15,365 nucleotides of DNA from Betaproteobacteria bacterium TMED41 (lineage in GTDB: Bacteria; Pseudomonadota; Gammaproteobacteria; Burkholderiales; Burkholderiaceae_A), in assembly GCA_002167365.1 (NCBI GenBank), contig NHCU01000029.1, positions 13,149-28,513 on the forward strand, written 5' to 3'. Below are positions 8,014 to 14,300 of the stretch, piece after piece; position 1 is the first letter of the stretch; every line of letters begins with the position of its first letter. Position numbers and translations under genes: made by a program. The notes beneath the pieces were generated by a model that was not told the DNA's origin, did not search any database, and worked only from the letters and a program-made list of their open reading frames with translations.

Positions 8014-9576
8014 CTACCTAGCATGATATGCCTTGGCGTCATATAAAGTTTCAAGTGAAATTCGTGTAAAACCCTGTGAGTTTGCGAAACTCTCGGTATT
8101 TCTCTTGGCCTTTCCTCTAACAAAAAAAGGAATTTTCTTTAATTCCTCCTCCGCTTCTTTTTCCCAAACAATTTCATTTCCGTCAGTTTTTAAAACAGTA
8201 TTTTCAGCGTTATCTTTTTCCACTTTTCCACTTGAGCTCTCATGACTCAAGTGCGATGGAGTTGCATCTCCTTTAAATTCAAAATCCTCTCTGAACATGT
8301 TTAAAAGATGCTCTTCCAAACCCATCATTAATGGATGAATCCATGAGTCAAAAAGAACATTAGCTCCTTCATAACCCATTTGAGGGGAATAACGAGATGG
8401 AAAATCCTGAACATGCATTGGTGCTGAGATCACAGCGCACCCAATACCCAATCGCTTTGCAATATGTCTTTCCATCTGGGTGCCAAGTATGAGTTCCGGC
8501 TGGGTTTCTTCAATTGCTTTTTCAACATCCAAATAGTCATCCGTTATCAATGCTTTAAGGCCTGACTCTTCAGCAGAGGCTCTAACCTCTCTAGCTAATT
8601 CCCGACTATAAGTACCAATTCCTACAACTGAAAAACCAAATTCCTTGATGGCAACTTTTTTTGCGGCCAAAACATGAGTGCCATCACCGAAAATAAATAC
8701 CCGCTTGTTGGTCAAATAATTTGAATCAACCGAACTGGAATACCAGGCTGATCTATTAAACAATTTTGAGACTTTTTCTGCAGTTACATCAGAATTAGAA
8801 ATCTCGGCTAATTTCAATACTTCTGTAACGAATTCATTTGTTCCGATAGCTCCATATGGAAGAGATTTATTGAAAGGCTGTCCAAATTTCTTTTGAAGCC
8901 ACAAAGCTGACGAGTTTGCTATTTCAGGATACAAAACCACATTAAATTTGGCTGCATTTAATTTTTTTAAATCTAAAACTGACGCACCAAGAGGAGCAAT
9001 CACATTTACCTCTATCCCTAAAAAATTTAATAATTTTGTAATCTCCTCAATATCATCTCTGTGCCTAAAGCCTAAAGCAGTTGGCCCTAGAATATTACAA
9101 ATAGGTTTTGTGACTTTCTCTGGTTTTTCCTCTACCTGAGAAGCAAATGTTCTGACCAATTGGTAGAAGGTCTCAGAAGCCCCCCAGTTTTCTTTTTTTT
9201 GGTAGGCAGGAAGTTCCAGCGGTATGACAGGAACTGGCAAACCGATTGCTTCAGCCAGACCTCCTGGATCATCCTGAATTAGCTCTGCAGTGCAGGAAGA
9301 ACCCACTAAAAGAGCATTAGGTTTAAATCGTTCAAATGCACTCTTGGCGGCTGACTTAAATAACTCTGCAGTATCACCACCAAGATCTCTTGCCTGAAAG
9401 GTGGTGTAAGTCACTGGAGGTCTATCCTTGAGCCGTTCAATCATTGTAAATAACAAATCGGCATATGTATCGCCTTGAGGCGCATGCAAAACATAATGAA
9501 CATCTTTCATGGCGGTAGCAATTCTCATGGCTCCTACATGAGGTGGTCCTTCATATGTCCAAACTGTCAGCTTCAT
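8014..9576 (-). CDS. bchB: Light-independent protochlorophyllide reductase subunit B
   Basis: 520 residues, close to the usual 510-525. With BchN it forms the NifDK-like catalytic heterotetramer that binds protochlorophyllide. The N-terminus MKLTVWTYEGPPHVGAMR is diagnostic. Asp36 (APQGD), the unusual aspartate ligand of the BchN/B [4Fe-4S] cluster, and Cys95 (GSSC) are both present. An Asp in SSVDSNYL (Asp284) aligns with the proton-donating aspartate described for the family (Asp274 in R. capsulatus, by my alignment). The C-terminus has the small domain WEKEAEEELKKIPFFVRGKA followed by LYDAKA. A Ser/Glu/Asn-rich linker (about 437-470) separates the domains. The ATG overlaps the bchN stop (ATGA), with GGAG eight bases upstream. 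Confidence 0.98.
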   Translation of the reverse strand: MKLTVWTYEGPPHVGAMRIATAMKDVHYVLHAPQGDTYADLLFTMIERLKDRPPVTYTTFQARDLGGDTAELFKSAAKSAFERFKPNALLVGSSCTAELIQDDPGGLAEAIGLPVPVIPLELPAYQKKENWGASETFYQLVRTFASQVEEKPEKVTKPICNILGPTALGFRHRDDIEEITKLLNFLGIEVNVIAPLGASVLDLKKLNAAKFNVVLYPEIANSSALWLQKKFGQPFNKSLPYGAIGTNEFVTEVLKLAEISNSDVTAEKVSKLFNRSAWYSSSVDSNYLTNKRVFIFGDGTHVLAAKKVAIKEFGFSVVGIGTYSRELAREVRASAEESGLKALITDDYLDVEKAIEETQPELILGTQMERHIAKRLGIGCAVISAPMHVQDFPSRYSPQMGYEGANVLFDSWIHPLMMGLEEHLLNMFREDFEFKGDATPSHLSHESSSGKVEKDNAENTVLKTDGNEIVWEKEAEEELKKIPFFVRGKAKRNTESFANSQGFTRISLETLYDAKAYHAR

Positions 9577-10943
9577 TGCATATCTCCGACAAATTGACTG
9601 CCAGGATTTAATTCCTGTAGTTTATCTCTCCTATTAAGTGGTCTGGCGAACAGTTCAGCTAGATCCCCTGCTTGATCGAATCCATGTATTGGAGAAAAAA
9701 CCAGTTCAATTGCCCATTTAGTTGTAAAACCCTGAGCTTCAAGAGGATTAGCCAAACCAAGGCCGCATACAATTAAATCCGGTTTTGAATTGGTGCATCT
9801 GTCAAGCTGTTTCTCAACATCTTGTCCCTCAGATATTTGGGTGCTGTTGGATATTTTTGAGAGCTCTTTATCTATGTGTTTTTTATGAATGTAAGGTGTT
9901 CCAACTTCCAACAGCTCCATTCCCAGTTCGTTTTGTAAAAACCTTGCTAGAGGAATTTCCAATTGCGAATCTGGGAAAAAGAATATCGACTTTCCTTTTA
10001 ACAGGCTCAAACTTTTATCAACAGCATGTTTTGCACGATTTGTATAAGGCTCAAGTTGCGCTTTAACCTTTGACTCACTTACACCAAACTCGGTTGCAGC
10101 TGATAAAAACCAATCGTAACTGCCCTCGACCCCGAAGGGAAACATGGCTGGAATATGTTTTGCACCTGCTTTTTCAAGCTCCAAAGCTGTTTCTGCCAGA
10201 AAAGGTTGAGCTAATAGAAAAACAGTGTTGGAACCAATTTCTGGTAAATTTGAAGAGACTCTTGGAGGAAAAAAAGCGAAATTTTCTATTCCTATCTTTT
10301 TAAACAACCTTGAAAATTGGTCTTCAATAACATCAGCCAAAGTGCCAACTATCAACAGTTTTTTGTAAAGCTGGTTATCAACTTTTGGCATCTCTGGAAC
10401 TAATGATCTCAAGCATGCATCTTCCCCTTGAGTAAAGGTAGTTTCAATTCCACTACCCGAGTAATTTAATACCTTTACTTCTGGCAAATATTTTTTACAT
10501 AGCCTATCCGCTGCATTTGATAAATCTAATTTAATTACCTCAGAAGGACATGAACCAACTAGAAAAAGTAGTTTTATATCCGGTCTTCTATCTAATAGTT
10601 GAGAAACAACTTTATCAAGTTCTTCATTAGCGTCAGCAAGGCCAGCTAAGTCTTTATCATCAATTATTGCTGTTGCAAATCGTGGTTCGGCAAAAATCAT
10701 TACTCCTGCGGCAGACTGAATTAGATGAGCACAAGTTCTGGAGCCAACAACAAGAAAAAAAGCATCTTGTATTTTTCTATGTAGCCACACTATTCCAGTT
10801 AAACCACAAAAGACCTCCCTTTGACCTTTTTCCTTAAGTATATGTTTTGTAATTGAATTTTTATCATTATTTGTAGTTGACTTGTTCTCAAAAGAGTCAA
10901 ATTTAATTGCCATCTCTTCTATTAAATCAGCAGGCGCGGTCAT
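9573..10943 (-). CDS. bchN: Light-independent protochlorophyllide reductase subunit N
   Basis: 456 residues; partner of BchB in dark-operative protochlorophyllide reductase. The three cysteines that ligate the [4Fe-4S] cluster with BchB Asp36 are all present: Cys46 (EVFCGLTG), Cys71 (SRTCAHLIQ) and Cys132 (GSCPSEV). They sit exactly 20 positions later than Cys26/51/112 of the R. capsulatus protein, so the extra length is an N-terminal extension that is hydrophilic and low in complexity (KSTTNNDKNS). The start at 10943 overlaps the bchF stop as ATGA. A second in-frame ATG ten codons later would shorten the extension only slightly. The cofactor set is complete, so the enzyme is predicted to be functional. 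Confidence 0.97.
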   Translation of the reverse strand: MTAPADLIEEMAIKFDSFENKSTTNNDKNSITKHILKEKGQREVFCGLTGIVWLHRKIQDAFFLVVGSRTCAHLIQSAAGVMIFAEPRFATAIIDDKDLAGLADANEELDKVVSQLLDRRPDIKLLFLVGSCPSEVIKLDLSNAADRLCKKYLPEVKVLNYSGSGIETTFTQGEDACLRSLVPEMPKVDNQLYKKLLIVGTLADVIEDQFSRLFKKIGIENFAFFPPRVSSNLPEIGSNTVFLLAQPFLAETALELEKAGAKHIPAMFPFGVEGSYDWFLSAATEFGVSESKVKAQLEPYTNRAKHAVDKSLSLLKGKSIFFFPDSQLEIPLARFLQNELGMELLEVGTPYIHKKHIDKELSKISNSTQISEGQDVEKQLDRCTNSKPDLIVCGLGLANPLEAQGFTTKWAIELVFSPIHGFDQAGDLAELFARPLNRRDKLQELNPGSQFVGDMQ

Positions 10944-11476
10944 GAGGAAACCTGATTTGCTGAAGACTTTACCTCAACAGTTGCAATTCGAAATTTTATT
11001 AAAAATTGAAGAGCATTTATAAGGTAAGCAAGATAGGCGGCCAATGCGATGCTTAACTGATCAACCACGCTGAAAGTCGGGATTATCAAACTGACAAGGT
11101 AAAAAGAGTGAAGAAACAAGACCAAAATGCTGAAAACGTCTTCCCAAAAAAAAGGCTTGGCAAAGAGGTATTTCCCAAAAACCACTTTTTCCCAAACAGA
11201 ACCAGTGATCATTATGGCGTATAAAATTATTGTCTTTAAAACAACAGAAAACAATGCCGCATTCTCTCCGTTTCCAGAGATAAAATAATTAATTACCAAT
11301 GCGAGACTAACCAAAAAAACAACAAATTGCACAGGGGCTAATACACCTTGTACCAAAGTCCAAGGGGTTTGATCGCGCCTTTGTCTTTCCTCCTTTGTAT
11401 AAAGGAAGTTTTTATTTTTAATATGGGCTTGGTTTTCAGCCCCATAAGGCCCTATGATTGGCCTTACTTCACTCAT
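10940..11476 (-). CDS. bchF: 3-vinyl bacteriochlorophyllide hydratase
   Basis: 178 residues from the ATG at 11476. BchF hydrates the C3 vinyl group to hydroxyethyl on the way to bacteriochlorophyll a. The conserved core is LYTKEERQRRDQTPWTLVQG (25-44), then hydrophobic helices at about 46-66, 75-96, 112-134 and 141-161, with SVWEKVVFGKYLFAKPFFWEDVF (93-115) between them. An in-frame ATG at 11503 would add nine residues but falls at the predicted transcription start. The 11476 ATG has AAGGAGA at ideal spacing and is preferred. It is the first gene of the minus-strand operon, diverges from aerR, and overlaps bchN by 4 nt. A PpsR-type palindrome overlaps its -35, so aerobic repression by PpsR is inferred. 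Confidence 0.96.
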   Translation of the reverse strand: MSEVRPIIGPYGAENQAHIKNKNFLYTKEERQRRDQTPWTLVQGVLAPVQFVVFLVSLALVINYFISGNGENAALFSVVLKTIILYAIMITGSVWEKVVFGKYLFAKPFFWEDVFSILVLFLHSFYLVSLIIPTFSVVDQLSIALAAYLAYLINALQFLIKFRIATVEVKSSANQVSS

Positions 11477-11480
11477 TATT

Positions 11481-11487
11481 TCTCCTT
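11481..11487 (-). promoter_or_regulatory. Ribosome binding site deciding the bchF start
   Basis: AAGGAGA lies four bases upstream of the ATG at 11476. The upstream in-frame ATG at 11503 has no comparable site and lies at the predicted transcript 5' end, so the downstream start is chosen. Confidence 0.8.
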
Positions 11488-11508
11488 GTTTTTGGATGCC
11501 CATACATC

Positions 11509-11537
11509 ACTCTAGAACTTCATTTTTTATATGTCAA
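11509..11537 (-). promoter_or_regulatory. Predicted sigma-70-type promoter of the bchF operon
   Basis: Reading the minus strand, TTGACA (11537-11532) is followed by a 17-base spacer and TAGAGT (11514-11509), a 4/6 match to TATAAT. Transcription would start near 11502, leaving a leader of about 26 bases that contains the bchF Shine-Dalgarno. The -35 hexamer is one half of the palindromic operator at 11532-11549, so repressor binding should block polymerase directly. The hexamers and spacing are seen; activity is inferred. Confidence 0.6.
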
Positions 11538-11549
11538 CTTTAATTGACG
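11532..11549. promoter_or_regulatory. PpsR/CrtJ-type operator upstream of bchF
   Basis: TGTCAACTTTAATTGACG contains the perfect palindrome GTCAA-N6-TTGAC and matches the PpsR/CrtJ consensus TGT-N12-ACA at five of six defined bases. The same 18 bases recur in opposite orientation at 12633-12650. It overlaps the -35 of the bchF promoter; on the other strand its TTGACG half could serve as a -35 toward aerR, though no good -10 follows. Confidence 0.75.
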
Positions 11550-11565
11550 TATTTATTTTGTGACA
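11548..11565. promoter_or_regulatory. Possible second, weaker PpsR half-matching site next to the bchF operator
   Basis: CGT-N12-ACA (five of six defined bases of TGT-N12-ACA) abuts and shares two bases with the strong operator. It has no clear palindrome inside. CrtJ/PpsR often binds paired sites cooperatively, so it is recorded, but in AT-rich DNA a match of this quality can arise by chance. Confidence 0.3.
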
Positions 11566-11646
11566 CATCAGAATTTTTCTAAAAATTAAAATTATTAATC
11601 TTTGAACTAGACCATTTAATTAAAAAAGTAGATCATTAATCAATTA

Positions 11647-11667
11647 CTAATTTGTTTTACAAATTAG
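11647..11667. repeat. Perfect inverted repeat in the aerR leader
   Basis: CTAATTTG and CAAATTAG form perfect 8-base arms around a TTTTA loop. The repeat covers the TTG at 11652, the only common alternative start for a longer AerR, and lies 54 bases before the predicted ATG. A second, weaker palindrome, TTTGT-N6-ACAAA, follows at 11677-11692. It could be an RNA hairpin in the 5' untranslated region or a DNA-binding site. The stem is AT-rich and would be weak as RNA. Confidence 0.5.
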
Positions 11668-11720
11668 ATGATTGCTTTTGTGAATTAACAAACATTTATT
11701 GGCTTCGGAGACAGATTTTT

Positions 11721-12560
11721 ATGAACAAGAAAGGAGATGATTATCAACATGCATGGCTTGTAAGAGCAATAGAAACACAAGTTATCCCAAGACTCATGAT
11801 GGCTCATAAATCTGATAAGGAAAGAGCCAAATCTCAACTAATTGAAACCAAAAATAAACATATTTTTAGTAAAGAAGCCATTGAAGATTTTACCCGGGTT
11901 TTACTTAGCAATGACGCAGATATTTCCAAAAACTACGTTGAAGCACTTGTTGACGAGGGTGTAAACTTGGAAGATATTTATCTTGAATTATTTCAACCCA
12001 GTGCCCGCCTTTTGGGCACAATTTGGGAGGAAGATGTTGAAGATTTTTCTGCAGTTACACTTGCATTATGGAAAATGCAACAAACCATGTATTACTTTAG
12101 CGACAGTTTCCTCAGTGATGAACAAATTAAACAAAGAAAAGGAACAATTTTTTTGTGTCCCTTTCCCGGCTCCCAGCATTCAATGGGCCTTTTTATGGTT
12201 TCGGAATTCTTTAGAAAAGATAATTGGAATGTTCTTGGTGATCCCTCTATTTCCTCAAAGGATCTAAAAAAGAGCGTCAGTGATAATCACTATGACATCC
12301 TCGGAATTTCAATTGGGTCATGTCATCATGTAGATGGATTATCAACTTTAATTAAAAGCCTAAGAAAAATCTCAAAAAACCCCGATGTTTCCATAATGGT
12401 TGGTGGCCCGATGGCTCTCAAATCGCCAAATCTATTTAATAGTGTTGGGGCAGATGCCCAGGCTTCCAATGCGAAAGACGCAATACTAAAAGCATCCGAT
12501 TTGATCGACCGTATGAGAAAAAATAACAAAGAAAGAAATCAAAAAACAAAAAAAGTCTAA
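11721..12560 (+). CDS. aerR: PpaA/AerR family antirepressor with SCHIC/B12-binding domain
   Basis: 279 residues from the ATG at 11721 (CGGAG ten bases upstream). PpaA/AerR proteins bind cobalamin (or heme) and modulate PpsR/CrtJ repression of photosynthesis genes in response to light or redox. The N-terminal half is helical (NYVEALVDEGVNLEDIYLELFQPSARLLGTIWEED, within 71-105, resembles B12-cap helices). The C-terminal Rossmann-like domain has FPGSQHSMGLFMVSEFFRKDNW (148-169), whose His153 in HSMG matches the HxxG cobalamin-ligand motif and corresponds to the His reported in R. capsulatus AerR. Then come DILGISIGSCHH (192-203) and IMVGGP (225-230). The C-terminus is a Lys/Asn-rich tail. The frame is open upstream to about 11640 with a TTG at 11652, so an N-extended isoform is possible. 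It diverges from bchF and precedes ppsR, the usual regulator pairing. Confidence 0.9.
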   Translation: MNKKGDDYQHAWLVRAIETQVIPRLMMAHKSDKERAKSQLIETKNKHIFSKEAIEDFTRVLLSNDADISKNYVEALVDEGVNLEDIYLELFQPSARLLGTIWEEDVEDFSAVTLALWKMQQTMYYFSDSFLSDEQIKQRKGTIFLCPFPGSQHSMGLFMVSEFFRKDNWNVLGDPSISSKDLKKSVSDNHYDILGISIGSCHHVDGLSTLIKSLRKISKNPDVSIMVGGPMALKSPNLFNSVGADAQASNAKDAILKASDLIDRMRKNNKERNQKTKKV

Positions 12561-12577
12561 ATGCATCTTCTGCATTT
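12559..12577 (+). terminator. Possible weak terminator hairpin after aerR
   Basis: AAATGCA and TGCATTT form a perfect 7-bp stem around TCTTC, starting inside the aerR stop codon and followed by TTGTT. The stem has only two G:C pairs and the T run is short, so efficient termination is doubtful. It would fit a separate promoter for ppsR just downstream. Confidence 0.35.
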
Positions 12578-12597
12578 TGTTATCAGTACATCTAATT

Positions 12598-12615
12598 AGT
12601 AATTTTTAATTGACA
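12598..12615. promoter_or_regulatory. Degenerate PpsR-type site upstream of the ppsR promoter
   Basis: AGTAATTTTTAATTGACA matches TGT-N12-ACA at five of six bases and agrees with the bchF operator (read as 11532-11549) at 13 of 18 positions. It is centred 35 bp upstream of the strong operator at 12633-12650, a spacing that might allow cooperative binding. Chance in AT-rich DNA is possible. Confidence 0.35.
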
Positions 12616-12632
12616 ATACAAAATTATTCACT

Positions 12633-12650
12633 CGTCAATTAAAGTTGACA
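12633..12650. promoter_or_regulatory. PpsR/CrtJ-type operator upstream of ppsR
   Basis: CGTCAATTAAAGTTGACA is the exact reverse complement of the operator in front of bchF (18 of 18). Its final TTGACA is the -35 of the predicted ppsR promoter, the same geometry relative to transcription as at bchF. This implies PpsR autoregulation and shared control with the bacteriochlorophyll operon. Confidence 0.75.
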
Positions 12651-12673
12651 CATGGAATTTGAAGCATTACTAT
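12645..12673 (+). promoter_or_regulatory. Predicted sigma-70-type promoter for the leader ORF and ppsR
   Basis: TTGACA (12645-12650), a 17-base spacer and TACTAT (12668-12673, a 4/6 match to TATAAT). Transcription would begin near 12680, about 16 bases before the AAGGA ribosome site of the small ORF. The -35 lies inside the PpsR-type operator. Activity is inferred from consensus and spacing. Confidence 0.6.
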
Positions 12674-12695
12674 TAATACTGCTTAGCGCAACTTT

Positions 12696-12700
12696 AAGGA
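12696..12700 (+). promoter_or_regulatory. Shine-Dalgarno of the small leader ORF
   Basis: AAGGA is followed after six bases (TATTTA) by GTG at 12707. It is the best ribosome site between the ppsR promoter and ppsR; the ppsR ATG itself is preceded by AATACCC with no purine-rich site. Confidence 0.55.
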
Positions 12701-12706
12701 TATTTA

Positions 12707-12865
12707 GTGGGTGAAATAATCATCTTAATGAACCCCATCGAGGCTCTTACCTATAATTTTGGGTTTCAAACAACACATGTTTTAAATAACAGTACTCTGT
12801 CCAACAAAAATCCTCCACTACCCAGAAAATTAACTCTTTTAAAATCGATCAAACAATACCCATGA
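12707..12865 (+). CDS. Putative 52-residue leader peptide, translationally coupled to ppsR
   Basis: A short reading frame of unknown function. It starts at GTG 12707 with AAGGA six bases upstream (an in-frame ATG at 12728 has no such site) and ends at TGA 12863-12865, which overlaps the ppsR ATG as ATGA. The deduced peptide begins MGEIIILMNPIEAL, has a short hydrophobic start, a Thr/Asn-rich middle (FQTTHVLNNSTLSNKN), and a Pro- and Lys-rich end (NPPLPRKLTLL...KQYP). I recognise no family. The arrangement (promoter, ribosome site, short frame, 4-nt overlap and no Shine-Dalgarno for ppsR) suggests that ribosomes finishing this frame restart on ppsR. It could equally be a chance open frame in a 5' leader; codon use neither supports nor excludes coding. 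Confidence 0.45.
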   Translation: MGEIIILMNPIEALTYNFGFQTTHVLNNSTLSNKNPPLPRKLTLLKSIKQYP

Positions 12866-14262
12866 ATGATATTGCTCAACATAACATTATTCAAATACCT
12901 GAAGAAGTTGATTTCAACTCTATAGATAATATTTTTTTGGCAGCATCTGATCTAGCTCTTTTTATAGACTCTAATGGTGTGATTCAAAAGGCTTCTGCTC
13001 AGCAACCTGAAATTTCTAGGCAGTGTAAAAAATGGCTTGGCAAAAGTTGGGAGCAAATAGTTACATCAGAGAGTAAGCCAAAAGTTGCTGAATTATTGAA
13101 TTTCTCATCTTTATCTAAAACCAGCCAAAAGTGGAGACACGTTAATCATTTTGGACATAATGGATCGTTTTTTCCCTTACTCTTCTCGACTATTAAAGTT
13201 AAAAATAGTAAAAATATTATTGCCATGGGTAGGGATTTAAGCGGGCTAGCTAAAATCCAACAAAATTTAGTTGATGCTCAACAATCTCTTGAGCGCGAGT
13301 ACATTCGCTTACGACAATTGGAGACTAGATATAGAACCCTATTTGAAATGACATCATCACCTGTTTTTGTTGTAAATGCTGAGGATTTAAAAATTGCTGA
13401 AGCCAATTCAAGCGCTGTCAAACTTCCTGGGCCTAAGCATGAGCCAGTTATTGGGAAAAAAATTAATTCTATTTTCCATATAAGTTCAACAGTTGCCCTT
13501 CAACAGTATTTTGCCAAAGTAAAAAATACCTTTTCAGCGCAAGAATCAATTCGTCTTAAACTCAGGGATAAAACCGAAATAGATTTGTCAGCAACATTAT
13601 TTAAGTTAGAGGGCTCAAGTTATTTTCTGATTCACTGCAAACAGGAGAATTTGAAGGTTGTTAATGAAAACCAAGTTCCGAATTCAAAAATCTTAACTGC
13701 CATAGAATTTCTTCCTGATGGATTTGTATTATTATCAGAAAAAGGAGAAATAGCTTTCACAAATTCAGCTTTCTCTGACATGCTTGACATTCCAAATCCT
13801 GATACTCTTATCAATACTTCACTTGCAAATTGGCTTATAAGAGGAAGAATTGATTTGAATGTGATGATGAAAACGCTCAAAAAGCACGGTGTCCTTCGCC
13901 TTTTTTCATCTAATTTAGCCGCCCCAAACTCCCCAATGCCAATAGAAATATCTGCCGTTTCATTACCTGCGGAAAATACTATGCTGTTTGCAATGATCAT
14001 CAGGGGCACTGCCAGGAGAATACAAAGCAGGCCTGCAGTTGAAAACTCTAATCTCTCAGAGTCTGTGGAGCAAATGTCTGAGCTCGTTGGCAAAATGCCT
14101 CTAAAAGAAATTGTTGGAGAAACAACTGATGTGATTGAGAAAATGTGCATTGAATCAGCATTGATTCTTACAGCCAACAACAGAGCATCCGCTGCTGAAA
14201 TGCTTGGCCTATCTCGACAAAGTCTTTACGTTAAACTTCGTCGATTTAAAATTAGTGATTAA
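12862..14262 (+). CDS. ppsR: PpsR/CrtJ, redox-responsive transcriptional repressor of photosynthesis genes
   Basis: 466 residues, the usual length. PpsR is a tetrameric DNA-binding repressor of bch, crt and puc genes under aerobic conditions. Domains in order: N-terminal PAS-like domain (about 20-125, with ESKPKVAELL and WRHVNHFG), the Q-linker helix with the family signature GRDLSGLAKIQQNLVDAQQSLEREYIRLRQLETRYRTLFEM (123-163), PAS1 (about 164-260), PAS2 (about 278-382) and a C-terminal Fis-type helix-turn-helix (about 424-463, RASAAEMLGLSRQSLYVKLRRF). Cys259 and Cys429 correspond to the redox-active cysteines of PpsR/CrtJ (about 250 and 420-424); there is one further Cys at 55. The ATG overlaps the stop of a small upstream frame and lacks its own Shine-Dalgarno. 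It lies downstream of aerR and 38 nt before crtA. Confidence 0.95.
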   Translation: MNDIAQHNIIQIPEEVDFNSIDNIFLAASDLALFIDSNGVIQKASAQQPEISRQCKKWLGKSWEQIVTSESKPKVAELLNFSSLSKTSQKWRHVNHFGHNGSFFPLLFSTIKVKNSKNIIAMGRDLSGLAKIQQNLVDAQQSLEREYIRLRQLETRYRTLFEMTSSPVFVVNAEDLKIAEANSSAVKLPGPKHEPVIGKKINSIFHISSTVALQQYFAKVKNTFSAQESIRLKLRDKTEIDLSATLFKLEGSSYFLIHCKQENLKVVNENQVPNSKILTAIEFLPDGFVLLSEKGEIAFTNSAFSDMLDIPNPDTLINTSLANWLIRGRIDLNVMMKTLKKHGVLRLFSSNLAAPNSPMPIEISAVSLPAENTMLFAMIIRGTARRIQSRPAVENSNLSESVEQMSELVGKMPLKEIVGETTDVIEKMCIESALILTANNRASAAEMLGLSRQSLYVKLRRFKISD

Positions 14263-14300
14263 ACTTAAGATATTATATTTAATTTTGAATCCTAGTTTTA

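Noticed and set aside
7581..8021. 146-codon open frame on the plus strand opposite the N-terminal part of bchH
   Set aside because: It lies entirely antisense to a clearly conserved gene, has no family features or ribosome site, and is explained by low-stop composition of the complementary strand.
11474..11503. Upstream ATG at 11503 as the bchF start
   Set aside because: No Shine-Dalgarno and located at the predicted transcription start; the ATG at 11476 has AAGGAGA at good spacing.
12778..12791. TGTT-N6-AACA inverted repeat within the ppsR leader as a PpsR operator
   Set aside because: The spacing is TGT-N8-ACA rather than N12 and it resembles neither copy of the conserved 18-mer; probably chance in AT-rich sequence.
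13632..14180. 182-codon open frame on the minus strand inside ppsR
   Set aside because: Fully antisense to the PAS2 and HTH region of a recognised PpsR; no recognisable motif.
14214..14245. TCGAC...GTCGA inverted repeat near the end of ppsR as a regulatory site or terminator for crtA
   Set aside because: The arms are only five bases, far apart, and lie in codons for the conserved recognition helix, which explain the sequence.
14262..14300. Separate crtA promoter in the short ppsR-crtA gap
   Set aside because: TATTAT and TATATT occur but no -35-like hexamer lies at a suitable distance; AT-richness explains them.
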